Shown here one piece after another: positions 29,137-38,134 of a stretch of DNA of 64,000 nt (positions are counted from its first letter, which is position 1; every line of letters begins with the position of its first letter). The notes beneath the pieces were generated by a model. That model did not search any database and was not told the origin of the DNA. It worked only from the letters and a program-made list of their open reading frames with translations. The stretch spans positions 5,270,001-5,334,000 of the forward strand of contig JAUSZU010000001.1 of the NCBI GenBank assembly GCA_030817875.1, read 5' to 3'. The translations under genes and the position numbers were made by a program. Origin of the DNA: Flavobacterium sp. W4I14 (GTDB lineage: Bacteria > Bacteroidota > Bacteroidia > Sphingobacteriales > Sphingobacteriaceae).

Positions 29137-30336
29137 TTATTGATATTCAGTACTAGAGAAAAGAGGCGTCCCAGCTAACTTTTTAAGCGGTAATCTTTTC
29201 CCATAGCTTAACTGGCGCCAGATCCATTCGATAGGGCCATAATTATACCTCGAAAGCCACCATTTGCTAAAATAAACCTGCAGTGTGTAAATAATAATCG
29301 CCAATATTAAATAAAAACCTATTGGCATTGATGTCCAGATACCAAGACCAAAGCCAGAAAAAATAAGCAGGCCGATCAGGTTTTGTACCATATAATTGGT
29401 TAGGGTCATTTTGCCCATAACAGCCAAACTACCCAAAAAAGTTTTGCATCTCTCTGAAATGTACAGCCAGCAAATGGCGCTGGAAATAAATAACATGGTG
29501 CTTAAAATTAGCCAATAACGTATGTTATAATAATCCTTAACGTTCCACTTTAATTTGTCGATAATTGGGAAATAGGCAGAAAGCACTAGGGTAACACCCA
29601 ATGAAATCCAAAACATTTTTTTTATCAGTTCTCTTTTGGTTGGCAATGCATTAAAGAAATTGATCTTGTACAGGCTAAAACCCCATAAAAAACAACAGAA
29701 CATTACAACATGTACCGTATATAAATATGGTTTACTGATCATTTGGGCAACATAGGTACCTTTTAGTCCGAAGTACAGTACATCTACCAGGTAATTGCTC
29801 CTGTAAAGGTAAAACAGTTTTGTGATATCTTCTCGGCCAGTGTCGTGCATCGAGTTGACAAAAGCACTTAATGCAGGAATAATCAATAAGAGGATCAAGC
29901 TTACGGCAAAAGTGGTTTTGGCCGAACTTCGATAGAAGAATAGCAGTAACAGCCCTAAAATGGCATAATCTTTTAGAATGTCGCCGAAAAAGAGCGCACT
30001 ATTGACTAATGCGAGCATCAGCAACCAGAACATACGGCCCATGAAAAAAGTATAGGGATTCTTTCCCTTAGTGCTAATGCTGTTCATTAAAACAGCAAAA
30101 CCATAACCAAAAAGCAGGCTTAGCATTGTCCACGATTTAGCTGCAAAAACCGTTCTCAAGAAGTACATCAAGCCGTCGGTTAAACCATCGGGCTTAAAGA
30201 GGACAGGGTCTTTATCCAGTACAAAAAAATCATAATAATTCATCAAAACAACCCCCAAAAGCGCCCAGCCTCTAAGTATATCGATAATCACCGTGCGCTG
30301 ATTGAGTTGGATAGGTAGGTTTGATACGGTATTCAT
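29137..30336 (-). CDS. DUF418-type membrane protein
   Basis: The 399-residue integral membrane protein has about ten hydrophobic segments. The N-terminal block RTVIIDILRGWALLGVVLMNYYDF is the acyltransferase-like start typical of DUF418 (YeiB) proteins, and the C-terminal block GKMTLTNYMVQNLIGLLIFSGFGLGIW followed by YFSKWWLSRYNYGPIEWIWRQLSYGK is the DUF418 domain proper. Their role is unknown, perhaps acyl transfer to envelope components. The frame is open 11 codons upstream, but the ATG at 30336 gives a more usual N-terminus. It lies between the GxxExxY cassette and the DUF885 gene's terminator, and stands alone. Confidence 0.85.
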   Translation of the reverse strand: MNTVSNLPIQLNQRTVIIDILRGWALLGVVLMNYYDFFVLDKDPVLFKPDGLTDGLMYFLRTVFAAKSWTMLSLLFGYGFAVLMNSISTKGKNPYTFFMGRMFWLLMLALVNSALFFGDILKDYAILGLLLLFFYRSSAKTTFAVSLILLLIIPALSAFVNSMHDTGREDITKLFYLYRSNYLVDVLYFGLKGTYVAQMISKPYLYTVHVVMFCCFLWGFSLYKINFFNALPTKRELIKKMFWISLGVTLVLSAYFPIIDKLKWNVKDYYNIRYWLILSTMLFISSAICWLYISERCKTFLGSLAVMGKMTLTNYMVQNLIGLLIFSGFGLGIWTSMPIGFYLILAIIIYTLQVYFSKWWLSRYNYGPIEWIWRQLSYGKRLPLKKLAGTPLFSSTEYQ

Positions 30337-30423
30337 ACAGTAGAAATTAATTTTTTTGCTTAAAGGCAAGATAGAATATTGTATTAGAATCTAACGGTCC
30401 TGGTTACAAACAATGATGAATGA

Positions 30424-30454
30424 CAAAAAAGGGGATACACTTCTGGTATCCCCT
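30424..30454 (-). terminator. Terminator of the DUF885 gene
   Basis: On the minus strand AGGGGATACC / GTATCCCCT forms a hairpin followed by TTTTTTG. It begins six bases after the stop codon of the DUF885 gene. Confidence 0.85.
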
Positions 30455-30459
30455 GAATT

Positions 30460-32238
30460 CTACTTCTGGCTTTCGGCCCAGGTATCCATCTTCGCTTCAA
30501 AAACAGATAAAGGGAACGATCCATCTTTTAAAACTGCAGTATGAAAAGCGGCTAATTTAAACTTCGGACCTAATTCTTTTTCATATTTGGTTCTCAGTTC
30601 CCTTATTTTCATTGCTCCGGTTTTATAGCCTAAAGCTTGTGCAGGTATGCCCATGTAACGTTCAATTTCTGCTGTTGCACCTTCGGTGCTGATGGCTTCA
30701 TTGTCTGTCATGTATTTTATGGCCTCTTCTCTACTCATGTTTTTGGTATGGATGGCCACATCAACGACTAAACGGATGGCCCTATGCATCTCATCACCCA
30801 AAGCACCCATGTGCTGGTAAGGATCTTGGTATAGGCCTAGTTCTTTACCCAACGATTCGCAATATAATGCCCAACCCTCTACATAAGCATTATGTCCACC
30901 AAAACGGCGGAAATTAGGGAGTGATTTATTTTCCTGCGTTAAAGAAATCTGATAATGGTGACCTGGAATTGCCTCATGAAGAAAAAGAGATTCCATTCCC
31001 GAAGTGGTGTTAAATGTTTTAGCGTCTAAAATCGGTACATAAAAGATCCCTGGGCGAGACCCGTCAGCTGAACCTGGATTATACTCTGCACTGGCCGATG
31101 CTGCTCTGAAAGCTTCTGTTTGGCGGATTTCGAAAGGTGTTTTAGGTTCAACATCAAACATCTTTTTTAAATTGGGTTTCATGCGTTGGTGGATATTTTC
31201 AAAAGCGGCTAAAACTTCTTTTGGTGTTTTATAAGGCATGAATTTTTTATCTGTTTTCATGTACTCGAAAAAAGCCTTTAAATCGCCTTTAAAGCCAACT
31301 AAGTTTTTGATGCTATCCATTTGGCCTTTAATCCTGGCAACTTCTTTTAAGCCCGTTTGATAGATCTGCTCGGGCGTTTTGTTGGTGGTAGTTTGTTGTT
31401 TAACCAGATAAGTGTACCAGGCCAAACCACCTGGCATGGCAGAATAGCCTGAGGTAGTTCTTGTTTTTGGTAGATATTCGTGCTGTAGGTAATCGCCCAA
31501 TTTTTTGTAGGTAGGAACAATTACTTTAGTGATCGAATTGCGGTAAGCTTCCGTTAACTTTTGTTTATCAGCTGCAGAAAAACTTGCAGGCATTAATTTG
31601 ATTGGCCCATAAAATAAACTTTCTTCGGGTGTGGCCACAACCATACTCTGCATTTGAGGGATCATTTTAATTACCAATGCTTTTGGCAATACAATACCGG
31701 CGGCAGCACCTTTTTTAAAATTGCCAATAGCGGTATCAGCCCATACCGAAAATGCATCAATACGTTTTAACCAATCTTCATAATTTTTTACCGTTTTAAA
31801 AGGCTGGATGCCTGTTCCAGCGCCAAACTGACCAATGGTTAAAGGCAAAGCAAACATCTGATTAAACGGCAGGTATTCGAAGTGATATTTAAGTCCTTCG
31901 ATATTGATATCCAACTGATCTTTTAAATAATCGAAAGATAATTTGTCGTTTGCACTTAGTTTTTCTCTATCATATTTGCCCAAGCTATCTAAATAACGTT
32001 CGTTATAGCTTTTAAATTCTTTTATATAAGCTTGCGACCCATCATTAGCTAAAAGGTCGTTATAACGCTCGTCGCCAATATAAGTGGCGTTAATGGGGTT
32101 CAGTTTTAATCCCTCCTGATAGTATTGCTCGCACAAGGCTGCAAAAGCTTTGTTTTCGGTGGTATTGTCCGAACTACTTTTTTGTTTACAGGCAGCAAAC
32201 GCCGTAATACAGGCAGCAAAAAGAAATATCTTTTTCAT
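30460..32238 (-). CDS. DUF885 family lipoprotein, probable metallopeptidase
   Basis: The 592-residue protein has a signal with lipobox FAAC (Cys at about 17) and a long helical DUF885 domain. The zinc motif HEAIPGHHYQISL is plain (HExxxGHH-type) around residue 415, followed by YVEGWALYCESLGKELGLYQDPYQ with a further Glu. DUF885 proteins resemble M32-like carboxypeptidases and are thought to be metallopeptidases; the substrate is unknown. It should face the periplasm. It is monocistronic, with a terminator just behind it and the E2 terminator on its upstream side. Confidence 0.85.
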   Translation of the reverse strand: MKKIFLFAACITAFAACKQKSSSDNTTENKAFAALCEQYYQEGLKLNPINATYIGDERYNDLLANDGSQAYIKEFKSYNERYLDSLGKYDREKLSANDKLSFDYLKDQLDINIEGLKYHFEYLPFNQMFALPLTIGQFGAGTGIQPFKTVKNYEDWLKRIDAFSVWADTAIGNFKKGAAAGIVLPKALVIKMIPQMQSMVVATPEESLFYGPIKLMPASFSAADKQKLTEAYRNSITKVIVPTYKKLGDYLQHEYLPKTRTTSGYSAMPGGLAWYTYLVKQQTTTNKTPEQIYQTGLKEVARIKGQMDSIKNLVGFKGDLKAFFEYMKTDKKFMPYKTPKEVLAAFENIHQRMKPNLKKMFDVEPKTPFEIRQTEAFRAASASAEYNPGSADGSRPGIFYVPILDAKTFNTTSGMESLFLHEAIPGHHYQISLTQENKSLPNFRRFGGHNAYVEGWALYCESLGKELGLYQDPYQHMGALGDEMHRAIRLVVDVAIHTKNMSREEAIKYMTDNEAISTEGATAEIERYMGIPAQALGYKTGAMKIRELRTKYEKELGPKFKLAAFHTAVLKDGSFPLSVFEAKMDTWAESQK

Positions 32239-32306
32239 TTATTTTGGGTTAAGGTTCTAATCAAAAATAGCAAATTATTAGCCATTTACGAGTGGCTCTC
32301 CTTAAC

Positions 32307-32339
32307 GCAAAAAAGCCATCCCCTTTTAAGGATGGCTTT
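32307..32339 (-). terminator. Terminator of the pdhA-pdhC unit
   Basis: AAAGCCATCC and GGATGGCTTT form a perfect ten-base-pair hairpin with an 8-base loop; on the minus strand a TTTTTTG run follows. It is 44 bases past the E2 stop codon. Confidence 0.88.
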
Positions 32340-32382
32340 ATATATCTCAGTACTAAACTGAAAATTGCGAATGGCTAACTGA

Positions 32383-34059
32383 TTATGCTAATAACCTGAT
32401 CGGCTCTTCTAATAAACCTTTTAATGTTTGTAAGAACTGCGCTCCGGTTGCACCATCAACCACGCGGTGATCACAACCTAAAGTCAATTTCATTACATTA
32501 CCAGGAACAACAGCGCCGTTTTTAACAACAGGAACCTGTTGTATAGCGCCTACTGATAGAATTGCACCATCAGGAGAGTTGATAATTGAAGTAAACTCAT
32601 CAATACCAAACATACCTAAGTTAGATACGGTGAAAGTAGAACCTTCCCAATCTGCCGGTTGTAATTTTTTAGCTTTTGCTTTACCACCAAAATCTTTTAC
32701 TTCTGCAGAGATGTGTGATAAAGATTTGCCATCAGCGAAACGCACTACTGGTACCAATAAACCATCTTCAACAGCCATCGCTACACCAATATTGGTATGT
32801 TCGTTAAATCTGATTTTATCGCCACCCCATGATGAGTTAACAGCCGGGTGTTTTTTCAATGCAACAGCAACCGCTTTAATTACAATATCGTTGAAAGAAA
32901 CCTTAACTGGAGCAACAGCGTTGATTGCCGTACGGGCAGCCATTGCATTGTCCATATCAATGCTGATGGTTAAGTAAAAGTGTGGAGCAGTAAATAAACT
33001 TTCTGCTAAACGTTTTGCAATTACCTTACGCATCTGCGAAACCGGAGCTTCAGTAAATTTAACTTCACCAACAAATTGAGGTATAACTGGTGCTGGAGCA
33101 GCAGCTTTATCTGCAGCCGGAGCTGATGCAGATTCTGCTTTTGCTGGCGCTGCACTTGGTTTAAAGTTTTCGATATCTTTTTTAATGATACGGCCACCTT
33201 CTGCACTACCTGCAACCTGTGCTAAATCGATCCCTTTATCTTTAGCAATTTTCTTAGCTAAAGGAGATGCTTTAACGCGGCTATCACTGTTGTCTGCAGT
33301 TGTACCACATGATGAGGTTCTTGGTGTTTCAATTTCTGCAATATTTGCAGATTTTTCTTCTTTAGGAGCCTCAGCACTTTCGGCTTTTGGAGCCGGAGCT
33401 GAGCCGCCCGCTAAAATTCCGCTTACATCAGTTCCTTCAGGACCAACGATAGCGATAATTCCGTTCACTTTTGCAGCAGCACCTTTCTCTACACCAATGT
33501 GTAATAAAGTTCCGGTTGCATAACCCATTACTTCCATAGTTGCCTTATCGGTTTCTACATCAGCAAGAACATCATCATCTTTTACTTTATCGCCAACTTT
33601 TTTATGCCATTCGGCAATTACGCCTTCAGTCATAGTATCGCTTAATAAAGGCATGCGGATAACCGTAACACCTTTTGCAGCTAATTCTTCTTCGCTTAAG
33701 CCACCACCCTGAGCCGGTGCTGCCTCTTCTTTTTTCTCTTCAGCTTTTGGGGCTTCGGTGCTTTCTGCTTTTGGGGCTTCTGCTCCTTTTTCAGCCTCTA
33801 ATGCTGCTTTATAATCTTCGCCTTCTTTACCAATAACGGCCATGATTGCATCAACGGGAACAGCTGTTCCTTCTTCTACACCTACGTATAAAAGAGTTCC
33901 ATCCCAATAAGATTCCATATCCATTGTTGCTTTGTCAGTTTCTACTTCTGCCAAAACATCGCCGCTTTTCACTTTATCGCCTACTTTTTTATGCCACTTT
34001 GCCAAAACCCCTTCGGTCATGGTGTCGCTCATTTTGGGCATTTTAATTACATCAGCCAT
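32383..34059 (-). CDS. pdhC: Pyruvate dehydrogenase E2, dihydrolipoamide acetyltransferase
   Basis: E2 transfers the acetyl group from E1 to CoA and forms the core of the complex. The 558-residue protein has two lipoyl domains with lipoyl-Lys in ETDKATMDMESYW (about 43) and ETDKATMEVMGYA (about 174), Ala/Pro/Glu-rich linkers, an E1/E3-binding domain (about 260-300, KASPLAKKIAKDKGIDL and GGRIIKKDIENF), and the catalytic domain (about 330-558) with GCDHRVVDGATGAQFL near the C-terminus. It lies 30 bases downstream of the E1-alpha gene. E1-beta and E3 are not in the window, as is common in Sphingobacteriaceae. A strong terminator follows. Confidence 0.95.
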   Translation of the reverse strand: MADVIKMPKMSDTMTEGVLAKWHKKVGDKVKSGDVLAEVETDKATMDMESYWDGTLLYVGVEEGTAVPVDAIMAVIGKEGEDYKAALEAEKGAEAPKAESTEAPKAEEKKEEAAPAQGGGLSEEELAAKGVTVIRMPLLSDTMTEGVIAEWHKKVGDKVKDDDVLADVETDKATMEVMGYATGTLLHIGVEKGAAAKVNGIIAIVGPEGTDVSGILAGGSAPAPKAESAEAPKEEKSANIAEIETPRTSSCGTTADNSDSRVKASPLAKKIAKDKGIDLAQVAGSAEGGRIIKKDIENFKPSAAPAKAESASAPAADKAAAPAPVIPQFVGEVKFTEAPVSQMRKVIAKRLAESLFTAPHFYLTISIDMDNAMAARTAINAVAPVKVSFNDIVIKAVAVALKKHPAVNSSWGGDKIRFNEHTNIGVAMAVEDGLLVPVVRFADGKSLSHISAEVKDFGGKAKAKKLQPADWEGSTFTVSNLGMFGIDEFTSIINSPDGAILSVGAIQQVPVVKNGAVVPGNVMKLTLGCDHRVVDGATGAQFLQTLKGLLEEPIRLLA

Positions 34060-34089
34060 TATATCTAATTAATTGAAATCTTATTAATA

Positions 34090-35085
34090 TTAGTCCATTA
34101 CGTAAGGGTAGTCCTGTTGCATATATACATCTTTGTATAATTCAGATGCATCAGGCCAAGGAGATTCTTCAGCAAATTTTACTGCCTGATCTACAATTGC
34201 TTTTACTTTAGCTTCTACTTCTTCAATCCAGGCTTGATCTGCATACTTTTCTTTAAGAATCGTTTCTCTTGCGTGCTCAACCGGATCTTTTGCTTTATAA
34301 TCTTCTAATTCTTCTTTGGTACGGTATTTTGCCGGATCTGACATCGAGTGACCACGGTAACGGTAAGTTCTCATTTCTAAGAAAGTGGGTCCTTCACCTT
34401 TACGTGCACGTTGGATCGCTTCGTCCATTGCATTGTGAACAGCAACCGGATCCATACCATCAACTGGAGCACATGGCATATCAAAACCTAAACCTATTTT
34501 ATAAATATCGGTCATGTTGGTAGTACGTTGTACTGAGGTACCCATTGCATAACCGTTGTTTTCGCAAACAAAAATAACAGGCAATTTCCAGAGCATGGCC
34601 ATGTTAAAAGTTTCGTTTAATGCACCCTGGCGCACAGCACCATCGCCCATATAACAAATATTAACATTGTCAGTTCCTTTATATTTTTCTGCAAAAGCAA
34701 CGCCAGCACCTAAAGGGATCTGACCGCCAACAATTGCATGACCACCGTAGAAGTTATGCTCTTTACTGAACATGTGCATTGAACCACCTTTACCTTTAGA
34801 GCAACCTGTAGCTTTACCGTACATTTCTGCCATAATACTATCAGCACTAACTCCTAAAGCTAAGGCATGAGCATGATCACGGTATGTTGTAATCATTGAA
34901 TCACCTTTTTGCATTGCAGATATTGCACCTGCAACTACAGCTTCTTGTCCAATGTATAAATGACAAAAGCCACGTATTTTTTGTTGTCCGTATAACTGGC
35001 CAGTTTTTTCTTCGAATTTGCGCATAAGCAACATCGACTCAAACCACTTTAACCAGGTATCTTTATTTATTTCTACTGCACTCAT
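34090..35085 (-). CDS. pdhA: Pyruvate dehydrogenase E1 component, alpha subunit
   Basis: E1-alpha with E1-beta decarboxylates pyruvate using thiamine diphosphate. The 331-residue protein shows LLMRKFEEKTGQLYGQQKIRGFCHLYIGQEA, the TPP motif GDGAVRQGALNETFNMAMLWKLPVIFVCENN (GDG...NN) at about 155-185, and the phosphorylation-loop-like YRGHSMSDPAKYRTKEE. The length is that of alpha subunits of heterotetrameric E1. It starts the pdhA-pdhC unit. On the minus strand TAGATTTG (35119-35112) lies 26 bases before the ATG and fits TAnnTTTG. The beta subunit must be encoded elsewhere for the complex to work. Confidence 0.95.
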   Translation of the reverse strand: MSAVEINKDTWLKWFESMLLMRKFEEKTGQLYGQQKIRGFCHLYIGQEAVVAGAISAMQKGDSMITTYRDHAHALALGVSADSIMAEMYGKATGCSKGKGGSMHMFSKEHNFYGGHAIVGGQIPLGAGVAFAEKYKGTDNVNICYMGDGAVRQGALNETFNMAMLWKLPVIFVCENNGYAMGTSVQRTTNMTDIYKIGLGFDMPCAPVDGMDPVAVHNAMDEAIQRARKGEGPTFLEMRTYRYRGHSMSDPAKYRTKEELEDYKAKDPVEHARETILKEKYADQAWIEEVEAKVKAIVDQAVKFAEESPWPDASELYKDVYMQQDYPYVMD

Positions 35086-35111
35086 TTTAGGGTATTTGTT
35101 TTTTGCGACAG

Positions 35112-35119
35112 CAAATCTA
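35112..35119 (-). promoter_or_regulatory. -7 box of pdhA-pdhC
   Basis: TAGATTTG on the minus strand fits TAnnTTTG, 26 bases before the pdhA ATG. No TTTG is seen at the -33 position. Confidence 0.45.
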
Positions 35120-35480
35120 ATTTTTTTATTGTAATTTTTGGCACTTTTTAGTGTAAAAACATCATAGTATTAGGGTTGTAATCAGATTTAACAGTTGTTT
35201 TACAATTAAATATAAACCCTGGCTGTCGATATCGATTTAACAACGATTTCTTATAATTAAATCAACACCCTTTATCATAATATGGAATCAATTTATTCTG
35301 AAATTTTATTCTGTATATATGCTTATTCTCCTAATTTAAAATAAAATCGATTTATCCCTGTTTTGCGTACAGAAGTAAATCGTTTTTTAGAAAAGATGGA
35401 TTATTTAGGAGATGTTTATCACAAAAAATGGGGCCGGAAAAAGAAAAATGTTAATAACTTTCGTTTTTTAACGTCTAAGA
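35120..35480. other. Gene-free AT-rich stretch between pdhA and the NlpC/P60 gene
   Basis: This part of the 495-base gap between two divergent genes holds no ORF, hairpin terminator or repeat family that I can recognise. It is strongly AT-rich. The promoter of the NlpC/P60 gene follows at 35481. Confidence 0.5.
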
Positions 35481-35512
35481 TTTGGATAACATTTGTATAA
35501 TTAATACTTTTG
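35481..35512 (+). promoter_or_regulatory. Promoter of the NlpC/P60 gene
   Basis: TTTG (35481-35484), 20 bases, then TACTTTTG (35505-35512) fit the Bacteroidota promoter. Transcription should begin near 35519, leaving a leader of about 60 bases before the ATG at 35581. Confidence 0.65.
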
Positions 35513-35580
35513 ATAACCAACAATAAGCCCATGTGGTGTACGTTAATGTGTAAGTGAATACCCAAACATAACTGTATAAC

Positions 35581-36138
35581 ATGATTAAAAAATTTTTGTT
35601 TTCTACTCTAATTGCTATTTGTACGCTCTCAGCCGCATTTGCGCAAACAAAAACAAAAGAATCTGGTAAAGAATTAAATGATCCCGACAACCTTGCGTCA
35701 CAATATTTTTCGCAGGTTATGGGTGTTGCGGTAGATGCAACTTCGAACTTAAAACTGTACAAGTTTATTTACGAATGGATTGGAACACCTTATAGTTATG
35801 GTGGAAACACCAAAAGAGGGATCGATTGTTCGGCTTTCACTAAAGCGATTTACGATAAAGTTTTCAACACAACCATCAGAAGAAATTCGCGCGATATTTT
35901 TAGTATGGTGGATCCATTGTCTAAAGAAGATTTAAAAGAGGGCGATTTAGTTTTCTTTAAGATTAAAAGCAGAAGTATTTCACATGTTGGTATTTACCTG
36001 GGCGATAACAGATTTGCACATGCATCAAGTTCTCGTGGTGTAGTAATCAGCAACCTGAACGAGCCTTATTACAGCCGCTATTTTTACAAAGGCGGTCGCG
36101 TTTTAGAATCGTTTAAGAAAGAATTTACAGTAGAATAG
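35581..36138 (+). CDS. NlpC/P60 family (C40) cell-wall hydrolase
   Basis: The 185-residue protein has a signal peptide (MIKKFLFSTLIAICTLSAAFAQ) and a C-terminal C40 domain (about 65-180). The catalytic Cys is in KRGIDCSAFTKAIYDKVF; the His is in SISHVGIYLGDNRFAHASSSRGVV, with a further His as third member. Such enzymes cleave gamma-D-Glu-diaminopimelate bonds in peptidoglycan peptides (Spr/MepS-like). The usual start of this domain, YEWIGTPYSYGGNTKRGIDCSAF, is intact. It is a single gene with its own promoter and terminator and acts in the periplasm. Confidence 0.92.
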   Translation: MIKKFLFSTLIAICTLSAAFAQTKTKESGKELNDPDNLASQYFSQVMGVAVDATSNLKLYKFIYEWIGTPYSYGGNTKRGIDCSAFTKAIYDKVFNTTIRRNSRDIFSMVDPLSKEDLKEGDLVFFKIKSRSISHVGIYLGDNRFAHASSSRGVVISNLNEPYYSRYFYKGGRVLESFKKEFTVE

Positions 36139-36185
36139 TTCAGTTGACAGCTGGCCATTTTCGGTTGACAGTAAAAACATATACA

Positions 36186-36217
36186 ATCCTCCTAAAGAAA
36201 TTTTGGAGGATTTTTTA
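36186..36217 (+). terminator. Terminator of the NlpC/P60 gene
   Basis: AATCCTCC pairs with GGAGGATT around a 12-base loop and is followed by TTTTATT; it is 47 bases past the stop codon. Confidence 0.85.
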
Positions 36218-36243
36218 TTGACTAGCATTTTCTCTTAAGCGAT

Positions 36244-36276
36244 CGTCATCCTGAATTTATTTCAGGATCTTTCTCG
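36244..36276. repeat. Short CGTCATCCTGA-type repeat with hairpin
   Basis: CGTCATCCTGAATTTATTTC continues to CAGGATCT; ATCCTGAA and TTCAGGAT (36248-36268) form a hairpin with loop TTTAT. A similar TTTATTTCAGG word lies within the element at 51324-51492. Confidence 0.55.
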
Positions 36277-36330
36277 CTATCTTTCTATTTTATTTAAGAC
36301 AGCGAACAATATTTTAAAATACAATTACTA

Positions 36331-37428
36331 ATGAAGCTCATCAACACCATCTTAGTCCTTCCCTTTGTTCTTATTGTCACAATCAGTTGCACGAGCAATA
36401 ATGCCCAGATTACTACATCCCTAGTTAAACAGGATACAGTACCCAGAAAAATAAAGGATACCATCTCCATTACTGCTGTAGGTGATATTATGCTCGGCTC
36501 GGCTTTTCCATCTAAAACCAACCTCCCTCCTGACGATGCTGTAAACAGCTTCCAGGCGGTTGATAGTTTATTAAAAGGAGATATTGTTTTTGGAAACTTA
36601 GAGGGCTGTTTTCTCAACTCAGGCAATTCGAACAAATGTAATGGCATTAACCCAAACAACTGCTACGCTTTTAGAATGCCAGAGCGCTATGCCGGGATAT
36701 ACAAGGATGCAGGATTTAATGTTTTAAGTATCGCCAATAACCATGTTGGCGATTTTGATGCCAGGGGGAGAAAAAATACGGCAAGGATTTTAGATTCATT
36801 GCAGATCCATTATGCCGGGCAGGTAAACAAACCTTTTGAAGTTTTTGAAAAAGACAGTGTGAAGTATGCATTCTGTGCCTTTGCGCCAAACGAGAATACG
36901 GTATCAATTAATAAAATCGACAGTGCCAAAGCTTTGGTTGCCCGTTTAAAATTGATGGCGGATATTGTGATTGTGTCTTTTCATGGCGGCGGTGAAGGCG
37001 CAAGGTTCGAACATGTTCCCCGTAAAAACGAAATTTTTTATAAAGAGAACAGAGGTAATGTTTATGCCTTTGCACATGCTGTTATTGATGCCGGTGCCGA
37101 TGTGGTATTGGGGCATGGCCCGCATGTAACCCGGGCTGTTGAAGTGTATAAAAATAAATTCATTGCTTACAGCTTAGGTAATTTTTGCACTTATGGTATG
37201 TTTAGCTTAAAAGGCAATAATGGCATTGCGCCTTTGCTTCAGCTAAAAATGAATGCGAAGGGTGATTTTCTATATGCAGATATCGTATCAGTTAAACAGG
37301 ATAAGATTAACCGTTTAACCCTGGATAATAATCATGGTGCCTTTAAACGGATTAAAGAATTGACAGATATAGATTTCATCGGCCATCAGCTGAAATTCGC
37401 TGATAACAGGATCAGTTTAAAAGATTAA
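36331..37428 (+). CDS. CapA-like metallophosphatase-fold lipoprotein
   Basis: The 365-residue protein has a lipobox (VTISC, Cys at about 20) and the CapA/PGA_cap fold. Markers are ITAVGDIMLGSAFP (first metal Asp), GNLEGCFLNSGNS, FNVLSIANNHVGDFDARG (NNHxxD), VSFHGGGEGARFEHVP and ADVVLGHGPHVTRAVEVYKNKFIAYSLGNFC (GHxPH). CapA-type proteins take part in poly-gamma-glutamate production in Bacillus, but most homologues are uncharacterised. No capBC genes are near, so no polymer synthesis is claimed. The gene stands alone, with a TCTTA-rich leader and no clear -7 box. Confidence 0.85.
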   Translation: MKLINTILVLPFVLIVTISCTSNNAQITTSLVKQDTVPRKIKDTISITAVGDIMLGSAFPSKTNLPPDDAVNSFQAVDSLLKGDIVFGNLEGCFLNSGNSNKCNGINPNNCYAFRMPERYAGIYKDAGFNVLSIANNHVGDFDARGRKNTARILDSLQIHYAGQVNKPFEVFEKDSVKYAFCAFAPNENTVSINKIDSAKALVARLKLMADIVIVSFHGGGEGARFEHVPRKNEIFYKENRGNVYAFAHAVIDAGADVVLGHGPHVTRAVEVYKNKFIAYSLGNFCTYGMFSLKGNNGIAPLLQLKMNAKGDFLYADIVSVKQDKINRLTLDNNHGAFKRIKELTDIDFIGHQLKFADNRISLKD

Positions 37429-37537
37429 TCTTCTGCGACATCAATCTCAATTTATTTCAGAATATTTGTTGCATGAAATCGCCTTGAGTTTTCAAACCAT
37501 ATGAAAACAATGAGCAATAAATTAATAATTAAATACG

Positions 37538-37720
37538 ATGAAAAAAGGATTAATACTTCACTATATCATAGGTGTTGCAGCTGCAATTTTAGTATTGGCG
37601 GCAGCCTACTACATCAATCAAAATCCTGATAACCTGTTGTCTGCTGGAATAATTATTCTGGCGGGTTGCCTTGTTGCTTTTAGCCAGTACCAAATCATCA
37701 AACACAAAAAGAAACAATAG
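37538..37720 (+). CDS. Small two-helix membrane protein
   Basis: This 60-residue protein has two hydrophobic helices (about 7-25, LHYIIGVAAAILVLAAAYY, and 35-52, SAGIIILAGCLVAFSQY) and a Lys-rich C-terminal end (KHKKKQ). Its ATG follows an AAATACG leader. Coding is supported only by length, layout and the positive-inside tail. No function can be named. It may share the transcript of the CapA-like gene 109 bases upstream. Confidence 0.5.
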   Translation: MKKGLILHYIIGVAAAILVLAAAYYINQNPDNLLSAGIIILAGCLVAFSQYQIIKHKKKQ

Positions 37721-37839
37721 CATGGTTGCTGTTATGCAAAACATGCTATCAGGACTCAATGCTGTAACACCGAATCTACCTTCGTTTAGCCATCTGCGTA
37801 GTCGTCGTACTATTGTTAAAGTTTAGGATAAAGCCTGAT

Positions 37840-38025
37840 TTAGCTTTCGTCCTTTGTATTCTTTACCAGGCCAATTCCCGATACAAAGAATATAAGTCCG
37901 ATAATGCCATAAACCATTAATCCCCTTGTATTTTCGCTGTGGCTTACAAAGCCATAGCCAGCGTATATCAATCCAATTATACCTAGTACGGTTAATATGG
38001 TTCCAAAAGTGCGTTTTACATTCAT
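37840..38025 (-). CDS. Small two-helix membrane protein, DUF3185-like
   Basis: The 61-residue protein has two membrane helices (about 7-27, FGTILTVLGIIGLIYAGYGF, and 36-54, LMVYGIIGLIFFVSGIGLV) and resembles small DUF3185-type membrane proteins, in which a G-x-x-L-x-x-x-G-x-x-x-L-x-Y-x-G pattern is common. The match is tentative. It is convergent with the 60-residue membrane gene and separated from the M13 peptidase terminator by 55 bases. Confidence 0.5.
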   Translation of the reverse strand: MNVKRTFGTILTVLGIIGLIYAGYGFVSHSENTRGLMVYGIIGLIFFVSGIGLVKNTKDES

Positions 38026-38079
38026 ATGGTTATCTATTAATAAGATATAGACAAAATATCATCGCTTTTGTTTTAAACA

Positions 38080-38122
38080 AATAAAGAAGCCCATTTCAGT
38101 TAATGAAATGGGCTTCTTTATT
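38080..38122. terminator. Bidirectional hairpin terminator near pepO
   Basis: Perfect 19-base arms beginning AATAAAGAAGCCCATTTCA are separated by five bases. T-rich ends occur on both strands. On the minus strand it lies 13 bases past the M13 peptidase stop. Confidence 0.85.
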
Positions 38123-38134
38123 AGAAAGGATTGT

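Noticed and set aside
36331..37428. CapA-like gene as evidence for poly-gamma-glutamate capsule
   Set aside because: capB and capC are not present near it, and most homologues of the fold have other or unknown roles.
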